Origin: Bigelowiella natans CCMP2755
Taxonomy: Eukaryota > Cercozoa > Chlorarachniophyceae
Length of the DNA stretch: 35,627 bases
Direction: 5' to 3'
Assembly: GCA_000320545.1 (NCBI GenBank)
Contig: ADNK01000586.1
Span: 25,001-60,627, forward strand
Positions 22,801-29,689 of this stretch are shown one piece after another. How positions within the stretch are numbered: position 1 is the first letter of the stretch; every line of letters starts with the position of its first letter. The position numbers were made by a program, and so were the translations under genes. The notes under the pieces were generated by a model that saw nothing but the letters and a program-made list of their open reading frames with translations, did no database searches and was not told the origin of the DNA.

Positions 22801-23646
22801 TTGAGGAGCGACCAGACAGCAGCAAGTTTTTTGGCTTTCCTAGACGTCAGAATAGGGGCCTGATTCTTCTGCAAAAAAACGGCGAACCTTCGATGCGGGG
22901 TAACGTACCTGTTCCATTTTGGATGATCATGGGGGGAGGAGGTAAGAGTATCCTTGGTTAGAAAATTTCGCTATCGGTGATTAGGTTATATTTTCGAGTC
23001 CTTACAAAAAGTCTTCAGACTCCGCATCCTTAAAAGAGGAGAGTTTACATCGCAGAGGAGAAACAACCTAACGAGCGACAAAGAGAGTCTCTTGTTAGGA
23101 CAACAACAGGTATGAAAATCTATAAACTATGTGAGATATGGAGGACGTTTTTCCTCAGTTCGTCCCTCCATTTTCTCCCCAATTCATCTGAAGTAGTCTC
23201 CGTCGCCAGATACTTGATTCCGACTGTCAAAGAGTTAGTTTGGGAGATCAGCTGCAATAATCAAGAATCTGCTCACATTATGAGAGACTCACAATCACAC
23301 ATAGGCACATACCGAGGGGGATATCTGGGTCCAACCCCATTTTCACCGTCTCCCCCTCGCGTGGGGAGTTCGTGGGGAGTTAGCGAATGGGCTTGCACTT
23401 GATAGCTCTAGAGAGCACGGGACAAAAAGTAAACCGAGGAGGATTTTAGGCCTGCGACAATAAAAATCAGGAGGAGAAGAGCATAAATCCTGAGACTTGT
23501 GAGGCTTTGACGCTGAGATATCGTAATAAAGCTTTGAACTGCTTTCTTGTCGCAAGCGGTGGTTCCAGGACGATTTTGCCCCTCTGTTCGCAGATCGTCG
23601 CAAGCGTAGATGTCTTGGGTGTTGAGGCACTGCCTTCAATTTGCAT
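2345..23646 (-). CDS. Giant HECT-type E3 ubiquitin ligase (HECTD4/HERC-like), about 28 exons
   Basis: It is predicted to transfer ubiquitin from an E2 through a HECT cysteine to substrate lysines. Exons in transcript order: 23646-23497, 23251-23147, 22868-22683, 22592-22518, 22301-22151, 22005-21968, 21553-19889, 19452-18707, 18245-15113, 14976-14915, 14658-13725, 13569-12677, 12441-11027, 10664-10139, 9903-9390, 9094-7839, 7554-7327, 7099-7063, 6968-6364, 6091-5903, 5668-5163, 4858-4698, 4548-4327, 4126-4056, 3812-3758, 3588-3174, 2963-2899, 2728-2345. The sum is 14,787 nt, a multiple of three (about 4,928 aa), and every junction keeps phase. The C-terminus is a full HECT domain with LPISHTCFF at the active site and stop TAA at 2345-2347. 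Upstream lie a pre-HECT helical region, a UBA-like segment and long helical stretches broken by Glu, Asp, Ser and Gln runs. No RCC1 repeats were seen, which argues against a classical HERC. The exact subfamily, the ATG at 23646 and the first three introns (donors GTCTCA, GTCCTC, GTTATA) are uncertain; the 3' two thirds are firm. Confidence 0.8.
2850..2887. repeat. (CAT)n microsatellite in ligase intron
   Basis: About a dozen CAT units lie in the intron 2729-2898, right after the donor of the preceding exon. Confidence 0.9.
3000..3030. repeat. (GAT)n microsatellite in ligase intron
   Basis: GAT units lie in intron 2964-3173 and are followed by GAC/GGT variants to about 3082. Confidence 0.85.
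3446..3493. repeat. (CTC)n coding repeat (poly-Glu)
   Basis: Sixteen CTC units on the plus strand read as a Glu run in the ligase HECT N-lobe exon. The triplet period keeps the frame. Confidence 0.9.
3896..4012. repeat. GAT, CA and CG microsatellites in ligase intron
   Basis: Intron 3813-4055 holds a GAT run, then (CA)n passing directly into (CG)n at about 3971-4010. Confidence 0.85.
4987..5150. repeat. (TC)n followed by TAC/TAA-type microsatellites
   Basis: A TC run at about 4987-5023 is followed by imperfect TAC, AAT and TAA repeats, all inside intron 4859-5162. Confidence 0.85.
5163..6091 (-). other. Pre-HECT helical region of the ligase
   Basis: Exons 6091-5903 and 5668-5163 join as AA|A (Lys). 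They encode a helical stretch, then FCDRCG, then RRIKRLLFWRHKRRI and IVVHRRKAY. The last part matches the shape of the segment preceding HECT in HERC and HECTD proteins, where a basic helix and an Asn/His-Arg-x-Ala motif sit before the catalytic domain. FCDRCG could bind zinc, but no second Cys pair was seen nearby. The exon ends in Ala/Ser/Gly-rich filler before the HECT N-lobe. Confidence 0.6.
5740..5762. repeat. (CAG)n microsatellite in ligase intron
   Basis: About seven CAG units lie in intron 5669-5902. Confidence 0.9.
6106..6253. repeat. Hexanucleotide repeat (GTGTTC then GTGTGC)
   Basis: Roughly 24 units of six bases start with about five GTGTTC variants and continue as about 19 GTGTGC units. 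The whole array lies in the ligase intron 6092-6363. On the plus strand it translates as long Val-Arg or Cys-Ala runs that are not genes. Confidence 0.95.
7198..7242. repeat. (CA)n microsatellite in ligase intron
   Basis: CA units with one CT interruption lie in intron 7100-7326. Confidence 0.9.
7606..7680. repeat. 15-bp minisatellite, five units
   Basis: Five perfect units of GACGATATTGACGAT lie in the ligase intron 7555-7838. A T-rich run (about 7700-7721) follows. Confidence 0.95.
9126..9202. repeat. GGA and CAG microsatellite cluster
   Basis: GGA units, then about ten CAG units, then GGA units again fill intron 9095-9389. Confidence 0.9.
9470..9570 (-). other. UBA-like segment in the giant ligase
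   Basis: In exon 9903-9390 the peptide runs LGYTPEQCEEAMRAAGG and then SSALVQLLS. This matches the UBA pattern: M/L-G-[FY], helix, Ala-x-x-x-x-x-Gly, helix, LL. UBA domains bind ubiquitin and occur in several HECT ligases. It is a short motif match, not a profile hit. Confidence 0.5.
10989..11021. repeat. (CAG)n beside a splice donor
   Basis: Eleven CAG units lie in intron 10665-11026, just inside the donor ATGG|GTGGGT of the long ligase exon. Confidence 0.9.
11027..12441 (-). other. Long low-complexity ligase exon (1,415 nt)
   Basis: The exon starts at the only AG in a long pyrimidine-rich stretch and ends at ATGG|GTGGGT. It encodes a conserved-looking start (MWGEENDVLLCALANNHH), then Asp, Gly, Glu and Lys runs, then a calmer end (LVLRVAAVVAKEV, LDVISKIDVLM). 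No stop codon breaks the 471 full codons, and both ends match neighbouring phases, so the low-complexity part is very probably translated. Confidence 0.7.
13583..13703. repeat. (GGA)n and (GT)n microsatellites in ligase intron
   Basis: GGA units at 13583-13617 and GT units at about 13672-13702 both fall in intron 13570-13724. On the sense strand the GGA run reads TCC and lies just upstream of the acceptor. Confidence 0.9.
15113..18245 (-). other. Largest ligase exon (3,133 nt)
   Basis: A single 1,044-codon open exon starts after CACCAG|G and ends at ACAGAG|GTGGGG. It encodes helix-rich segments (for example LPVLQRCMHEKAQLLCKVRR and IVWSMYMYAMALCAQT) with Ser, Gln and Glu runs between them. 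The pattern suggests an alpha-solenoid scaffold with disordered inserts. Both ends match neighbouring exon phases. Confidence 0.75.
18340..18375. repeat. (GAT)n microsatellite in ligase intron
   Basis: GAT units lie in intron 18246-18706, which also holds GGA (about 18564-18588) and CT (about 18653-18675) runs. Confidence 0.9.
19606..19868. repeat. (GA)n, TAC and (CTG)n microsatellites in ligase intron
   Basis: Intron 19453-19888 holds a GA run at about 19606-19637 and a TAC run passing into CTG at about 19831-19868. Confidence 0.85.
19920..20115 (-). repeat. Copy 1 of an internal protein repeat in the ligase
   Basis: Exon 21553-19889 encodes HLSKAA, SSSEAQQ, then GLGTS, LIA and ILAGE. The same ordered motifs occur in the segment at 22637-22868. 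The resemblance is at protein level; the DNA has diverged and copy 1 contains extra Gln/Ala residues. Confidence 0.6.
22407..22502. repeat. 48-bp direct tandem duplication
   Basis: Two 48-bp units (22407-22454 and 22455-22502) differ at about one base (tatgtgtaag versus tatgcgtaag). They lie in the ligase intron 22302-22517. Confidence 0.9.
22637..22868 (-). repeat. Copy 2 of the internal protein repeat, near the ligase N-terminus
   Basis: After a strong acceptor (TTTTTTTGCAG|AAG) the frame encodes SLAKAV, ASASEAKQ, GLGTS, LIA and IIAG. These line up in order with copy 1. The frame stays open into TAG at 22595-22593, immediately before the next exon (22592), so the splice model here is uncertain. 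Confidence 0.55.
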
Positions 23647-24504
23647 GAGATTTCTGCCAACGGCATGCCTGCTTACATGTCGCATGTGTGAAACGAATCA
23701 GTGCATCCGACGTGGCACCTCTTCCTCTGCAATCTCCCGAGAGGTTCATCTTGTGCTTAGTCTGCAGCTTGCGGCTGATTCCAGCCTGTCTGAAGATTTG
23801 GTCGATCAGCAGCACAAATTATACGGCCAATTTTTGCCTCTAATCAACAGAATTTCGAAGGTGAACCAACCAATCAATCAACGTGCGGTTCGCTCGGCGA
23901 CAATGGCCCCAAGCAGGAAGTCACCCGGGTGTTAGAGTGTGAGTGCACGGAGGACACTGTGTCTGTGTCTGAACGTTCACGGACGCTTGTCAACCAAACA
24001 GACGTAGCAAGGATCTTCGTTGCACATGGGCAGCGAAAAAAAGCGGCAACGAGCATGCACAAGCAAAGACGAGGATGTCGGACTGAACCTTTGCTAGCTT
24101 TGCTGAACTGTCAAAGCCAAAAGGGCAACTAGTGATCGACGGATGCAAAGTGATGGATTCACATCGCATTGCTGCTCACAGCCAGCTTGTCATCACTGCA
24201 TGATGAGGACGTGATCACTGACAGGTCGTGCTAGCGTGCCACGGACACAGTCTAGCAGTTCGTTGTTGGCAATGTGTGCGCGCAAGTGCAACAATTGAAC
24301 CAGAAACGTCGTCCATGTTGAGAGTGAAACTTTCGATCACAATCAAGTCGACCTGCCAGCAGCACAATGATGCACTGCATGCCGTCGAGCGATGAACAAG
24401 ACCAACAGCAGCCGTAGCAGCAGCAACGATCGAACGCAGAACAACGTGCGTGCACATCTGAACATGAAATGCAAATTGACCTATGCTAGTGCAGCTGTTC
24501 TGTG
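23647..24504. other. Intergenic region between ligase start and cyclophilin end
   Basis: The stretch should hold the ligase promoter and 5' UTR. The minus-strand frame around 23690-23830 stays open and has mildly protein-like sequence (LLIDQIFRQAGISRKLQTKH), so an upstream ligase exon is possible, but no splice pair could be fixed. The rest shows no coding or repeat structure. Confidence 0.45.
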
Positions 24505-25591
24505 TCAACTGCGCACGATGCGAAGCCAGAAAACTCCAAATGCAATGCCGATGAGGAAGCATGCCAACGCTGAGCCGGAATCTCCTTGTTCGTTGTACGC
24601 GCTTGAATGAGAAGATGGAGGATGAGGTAGCCCCTGCACGTATTCATGATCTCAAATGAGAACGACAAACGATGGCGACGAGGTCGACGAAACAATGATG
24701 ACAGGTATCATAATGCTGCTGTACCTGCGCGTTGTGCGTGCTTGTAAATTGAGGGCCCTTCGGCTTCTCCACAATGTGACATTCCTCCATCATATCGAGC
24801 AAAGGGAACTCGCGCTCCAAATAACTAGTTGCGTATATTTCACCGAAGTGAACATGTATCAATGATAAAAATATGTTTTACTCCGTATGGTGTTGGGGAA
24901 ATTATTCCTACCTATTGCCCTCAAGCCAGTACTTTTGCACATCTGGACCATGGCACGTCGAGCACTTGAAGAAGGGAAAATCTCCATACCTTAGTGAGAA
25001 CGATAATAATATAAGTCAAATGCCACCTGTTTTCTGTTCTAGCTTTATCTCTTCCCCCCCTCCCTCCCATACGCACAACCAGACAATTAGTTCTGTTGTG
25101 ACTATAGTGGCAGCAGCAGCTGCAGCTCTGGTAATAGTATTTGTAGTAGTAAGCTAGCTCGAACATCAGGAGGTCCTACTGATTCTGCCCATCCAAACAT
25201 TTCTGCACAACCACACGCAACCACACGCACACACACACACACACACGCGCGCGCGCCTAGGTTTGACATACCCTCCATAAAATTGATCCACAACACGCTC
25301 CATCCCATCGCCAACGACCTATGAACGAACGCACGAATGGGGTAGAGAGAGATAAGTAAGAAGAGGGAGGAGGGAAAGGAGGAGAGGGGTGTTCGGCGCA
25401 TGGCGCTTGTAATTGTATGATTATATCATCTTAACCTCTGCGAATGGCACCTCCCATGGCTCTCGTCCTAACCACATGTTCGGTTTAACGACGAAGAATA
25501 TCGAGGCGGACCTACACAGTGTTCGGAAGAAGAGGTGAGGGAGGAGGAGGAGGAGGAGGAGGAGGAGGAGGAGGAGAGGTATCAGCAAATA

Positions 25592-25633
<42 letters not shown>

Positions 25634-26000
25634 AAATCAGAACTCGATCCCAAATGCATATACACATGCAATTAGTACCGGGTATTTGGCCCCCCTCCTG
25701 CATAAGATAGCTGGCCTCGTTTCAGCATGTTCTTATTTGCTCGTTGATCGGGAGGCTGGAAGGAAAGGCACGTCGTATCATGAACAACAATAGATGCTGT
25801 GTTTTCTCTCCTTCTTATGCTTTTGCCTTTTGCCATATCATCCCCTTCCCCCCCCCTTCGAACCGATATTCGCTCCACCAGCACGCATCTCATGGTAAAA
25901 ATTCATCTTACTTTGGGGTCGTCTTGAATGTTTTGGTGCCTGATCACTACTGAAGGAGCTGTTGCGTCGCAGTAGACATCAACATGTCCAACAAGTCAAG

Positions 26001-26041
<41 letters not shown>

Positions 26042-26625
26042 GGTGGTGGTAGTAATAGTTGGTATTGATATGTTGTGGAACGTTCAACGAGCACGGACAG
26101 AATGCACGGAAATCTACTTGTGGAATCATCCAAGCATAGTACAAATGCTACCTCGCTACCACACAACAATACATTTGCTCATTATCTGTGCTTCTGCTTC
26201 TACTGTTTCCTCTATGTTTTGATGTAGCTACTGATTACTATCGCGGTCCTGCCAATCCTCGCCAAATTGCACAATATCTCCGTTCACACGGCCAAGACCT
26301 ACACAGAGAACACCACCATCACTTTCATCATCATCATCATCATCATCATCATCGATGATAATAACGATAAATTACTATCATTATCAACAACGAGACTGCC
26401 ATTCGGCTAGTCTGCATGCTGCCAAGTACCACCACATGGCATATGGATGAGATCTCATACGCATGACGTGTTTCGTTTGTTGAATTTTATGTTGTCGAGA
26501 GCACCAATGTTATTGAAGTGTTCCATCCGGACAAGGTCCAGATATCTTTTTGCTCCTGTACGTCGGGGGGGAGGAGCAGGATTATGAGTCGGCTGAGAAG
26601 CCTCCGACACGGCAACAAGGGGTTT

Positions 26626-26664
<39 letters not shown>

Positions 26665-27062
26665 ACAAATAGAAAGAAAGAGAGGGAGAGAGAGACGGAA
26701 AGTGATGTATCATCATTCGCATTGAGACAGACCAAGCGGTGCCCATTCAGGGTGTACGTCGATATCGATCTCCCCCTTTGTAGTCGTACAGTGCACTCGG
26801 ACGGTCTCCTCCACCTGACGGGAATGGAGGAAAAACTTAGGTACACACACATCAGGAATAGACTGGGTAACAACATGTGCGTGAAAAGTGGGACATTGAT
26901 GTTTACCGCCATTCCATTGACACAACTACCATCAACGGTATGGTACCGCATTGAACGAACCTCTTCAGCCTGCGCAGGATGTGCGTGCGACATCAGAAGG
27001 AGCGGGAGCCAAGCAAGGATTGCCATCATACACACAGTTCCGTGTATCAATTTCGCCAACAC
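24505..27062 (-). CDS. Membrane-associated cyclophilin-type peptidyl-prolyl isomerase, 11 exons
   Basis: Cyclophilins catalyse cis-trans isomerisation of prolyl bonds. Exons in order: 27062-26907, 26814-26733, 26555-26505, 26298-26239, 25949-25912, 25755-25679, 25511-25436, 25318-25272, 24989-24912, 24824-24725, 24633-24505 (stop TGA). They total 894 nt (297 aa) and every junction keeps phase. Residues 5-25 are hydrophobic (MAILAWLPLLLM), a signal peptide or anchor. The core has KGEIDIDVHPEWAPLG, GRVNGDIVQFG, IQDDPK, KRGQLSYAGGGPNTR, MWLGREPWEVPFAEV and FYGGYGD, as in the PEWAPLG subgroup of algal and protist cyclophilins. The C-terminus has a membrane helix (ALACFLIGIAFGVFWL) followed by RIVRS. 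Active-site Arg, Gln and Trp are kept, but the Phe of the PGF motif is missing and the Gln of the usual TQLFI stretch is replaced, so activity may be reduced. It probably sits in an endomembrane. Donors GTCTGT and GTGCTC are unusual but required by phase and alignment. Confidence 0.85.
25593..25630. repeat. (TA)n microsatellite in cyclophilin intron
   Basis: The TA run lies in intron 25512-25678, beside a GGA run at about 25540-25575. Confidence 0.9.
26000..26050. repeat. (TAG)n/(TGG)n microsatellite in cyclophilin intron
   Basis: TAG units change to TGG units inside intron 25950-26238. Confidence 0.9.
26324..26353. repeat. (CAT)n microsatellite in cyclophilin intron
   Basis: CAT units lie in intron 26299-26504. 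Confidence 0.9.
26630..26663. repeat. (CA)n microsatellite in cyclophilin intron
   Basis: About 17 CA units lie in intron 26556-26732. Confidence 0.9.
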
Positions 27063-27525
27063 GCGTGTGCAGTCCTTGTCTCGCCGTTACCGCCTGCTTC
27101 TTCCCACCTCTTTCCCTTCTATCCTTGGTACGACGTCGTCATCATCATAACGTGGATTTGGAGGCGGGCTGCTCTTTCTGTGCTCCAGAGGTCCAGAAAT
27201 TTTAGGAAATATCGGAAAACATCTGACAAATGCGTGAGATTTTCTTTCTGCGACAACACAATATTGAGAGCACCATCGACCACAGAGTGGTAGGAAACAT
27301 TTTGTACGGAGAATGTCCCAATTCCCTAGGAAGGATTTCATTTAAACACTTTCCGCAATGATTTTTGCTGAGGCGCTGCTGCATGCGCACGCCTGTTTTC
27401 CATGTGGTTCTGGTGCACGTGGATTTGCATCAATGCTTTGTTCATTGTTCATTGTTCACTTTCGCACACTGCAAACATCTGAAAGCGATGAAGGTCTAAG
27501 GGAATAAGGAAGGAAGGAAGGAGCA

Positions 27526-27725
27526 ACGTGACTTGGGGGAGGTGTAGCGCGTACCACTACGCGGGCACAAGTCACGTGCGACAACAAAGGGGTTGTCGCG
27601 GATATAGAATATAGATAACGTAGATATTAATACAGCATGGGCACGTGGGTTCCGGCGGGACTCATGGCAGCACACCGGAAGTGTGCTGCCCCACGTGCGG
27701 CGGCATTCGCGAAAGCTTCGCGAAT
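27526..27725. ncRNA. Candidate structured RNA: five hairpins in 200 bp
   Basis: Inverted repeats in order: ACGTGACTTG (27526-27535) with CAAGTCACGT (27568-27577), enclosing CGCGTA/TACGCG (27548-27563); GCGACAAC with GTTGTCGC (27578-27599); GCACGTGG (27641-27648) with CCACGTGC (27691-27698), enclosing GGCAGCACAC/GTGTGCTGCC (27666-27690); and ATTCGCGAA with TTCGCGAAT (27705-27725). All stems are perfect. No known snRNA, SRP or RNase P motif was recognised and the strand is not known. It could equally be a foldback element or a regulatory region. Confidence 0.35.
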
Positions 27726-27742
27726 GATTACGCAGTGCACGA

Positions 27743-27773
27743 TTTAATAAAAATATAATCTTTAATAAAAATA
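27743..27773. repeat. Two copies of TTTAATAAAAATA
   Basis: Exact 13-bp direct repeats at 27743-27755 and 27761-27773, directly after the hairpin cluster. They could mark a terminator, a polyadenylation signal or an AT-rich promoter element. Confidence 0.7.
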
Positions 27774-29026
27774 AACACAACTCTTCAAAAGGAAGCAAAC
27801 GTGCCTTTCCCCCCCCCCTGCCTACTTGTGCACGTAGCGCCTCGGCCTGTGAACACCTTACGCGCAACATGCTTTGGAAGTGCAGTTTTTCATCGTTGTC
27901 TTTGTCTTCTTTGGAGTCGCACAGTTCGTTGGTGCGCAGTTCGTTTGTGTCAATTCAATGTTCAATGTTCCATCGTGCTGGTTTTTTTCACACTTGAGAG
28001 TCCCGTTGTCTTCAGCCCGAAGGGTGGTGCTGTTTGTTGTGCAATTTCCATGAGGACATGACGCTTCGTCACCCACTGCTGTCCCATCAAGCAACGATTC
28101 ACGTCACGCTCAGATTCTGGAACAAAGTGCGACGCCTTCTCTCTCGACACCACGCACCTGGGGACCAAGCGGTCACTCTGGGAGTTTTCACAGCCGTGAC
28201 TTCCAGTGAGAAAGTGCTGCTTGCTCTGGCTAGCTGGGCGCAAAAACAGGCTGGCGTGTTGTTCACTGACAAGAAAGTTTGCAAGGCCTTTCGCCGTGCA
28301 ATCGTCCAGCTTGTGTCGACCTTGCTGCGGTGTGCCCCAGCTAGCTAGACAGGGGGAGCTGCCTCGCTCTCTCGGTGACCCACCCTTTCTTTCTGTTTTC
28401 CCACTCTCTCCCGCCCTCTGCCAACACCTAGAACACGATCACCCTTTCATTTCAAACTTGACCACGATGACATTTCGTCCAATGCGATGCTGCTTGTCTG
28501 ATGAGCGTTCGTCCGGTCGTGCATGAATGGCATCACTAGATCACATCGCGCTGCACGTGCGTGCGCCCACAGTGTAGCTGCAGGCGGATGCGCACGTTCG
28601 GAGCGTCCCAGTCTTGTGCATGCATGTTGCTCGAGTGCGCATGGTGCTGTGCACATGCCGTCGTGCCTCTCTGCACGATGGCACACAATGATGTGCGTGC
28701 CTTGCAATGAACTTTCAGACACACGTGCATTGCGTGTACGAAACAGTCTGCAAATCATGCAATGGCGGACGATCTTGAGGCGAGCACACATGTTGAGATG
28801 CAGCGACAAATGAGGCGGCAGCTAGGCAGCCATGGCTAGTTGGGTGCAGACAATGTTTCACAACATGGACATGGCATGTGCAACATGTCATTGAAACAAT
28901 GTGTCTGTTGTTTCAGTCCGACACGCTCAGATGAATGATGATTTTTTTTGCTGTGACGTTGACATGTCGTCCAATGCAATACAGACGGCGTGGGTGTGCA
29001 TCATGGACAGCTGCTCTGTGCTGTGC

Positions 29027-29688
29027 TTAGAGAGCCTTTGCAATCACAGCAAAACCACCTTCTTCTTGGTTATCCAAGCGCATAGGGAGAGTGTTCTTGC
29101 CGTATGCTTCCGAAGTGTACCATTTTTCAAGCTCGGCCGCGTCCTTTCCTGCGAGTACAACTATGCGTCCGAAGGGTGCATTTCCTTCGATGACACAAGC
29201 CTTATCGGCCAAAGCAGCTGCTTCAATCGCGTATGAGCCAATAGTCTCCACAGCCTTTGGGAAGTATTCTTTGTTGAGCTTTTCAATGTCTTTGATGTTG
29301 TTGTGGAACACTAAGAAAGCTCCAGGCTTTATCTTCAAGTCCATGGCCTGATTTCGCATTCAATGTTAGTAGTCAGATCATTTCTTTTCGATATCATCTG
29401 GTTTACCTTAACGCAAATACAAAAGCCTTTTTTGGTATTGTTCAAGCGCTTAGCGCGGACTTCGTCCGAGTATTCCTTGGAATCATACCACGCCTTCGCT
29501 GCCTCTTCAGATTCGAACTTCAAAATCACGCAACGGGGATATGGAGACTTTCCCTCGATGCATTTGCAGTCAGCATCAGCCGAGAGAACATCAGCCTTGC
29601 CCTTTAAGGTTTCCAAAGCACCAGGCAGATACTCTTTATTGAGTTTCTCGAGATCTTCAATTTCGTTAAGAAAGACGAGAAGAGCCAT
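29027..29688 (-). CDS. Tandem DUF1330 domain protein, two exons
   Basis: DUF1330 proteins are small dimeric alpha/beta-barrel proteins of unknown function. Exon 1 (29688-29407) and exon 2 (29347-29027, stop TAA) flank a 59-bp intron (29348-29406) with donor AAG|GTAAAC, a perfect TACTAAC branch site and acceptor AAATCAG. The 603-nt CDS encodes 200 aa. Each exon encodes one domain: a hydrophobic first strand (MALLVFLNEIEDLEKLNKEY; GAFLVFHNNIKDIEKLNKEY), an IEG turn, a strand (RCVILKF; RIVVLAG), then KAWYDSKEYSDEVRAKRL or EKWYTSEAYGKNTLPMRL. Single-domain members of about 95 aa are usual, so this is an internal duplication, with the intron exactly at the domain boundary. The copies have diverged strongly. 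No low-complexity insert is present. Confidence 0.9.
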
Positions 29689-29689
29689 C

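Larger units (their letters stand above)
27063..29026. other. Intergenic region upstream of the cyclophilin gene
   Basis: About 2 kb without a supported protein gene. It holds the cyclophilin promoter side, the hairpin series at 27526-27725, two AT-rich direct repeats at 27743-27773, and a TGCA/CATG-rich stretch at about 28440-28880. A plus-strand open frame at 28034-28348 (104 codons, ending in LVSTLLRCAPAS) has no recognised domain and no splice support. CACGTG boxes occur at 27574, 27642 and 27692. Confidence 0.5.

Noticed and set aside
23507-23935. Plus-strand open frame of 142 codons
   Set aside because: It overlaps the first ligase exon in antisense and shows no recognised motif; the minus strand gives better splice-consistent coding.
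24215-24562. Minus-strand frame of 115 codons at the cyclophilin 3' end
   Set aside because: Another frame of the same exon joins in phase through GTGCAG|GGG and yields a clear membrane helix and stop, so this frame is a shadow.
25102-25401. Frame containing MFGWAESVGPPDVR as a cyclophilin exon
   Set aside because: Phase does not match. The exon 24989-24912 instead completes FYGGYGD and continues the family alignment.
27541-27577. tRNA-like D-arm (GCGTAGTGGTACGCG on the minus strand)
   Set aside because: No acceptor stem, anticodon arm or T-arm could be fitted around it.
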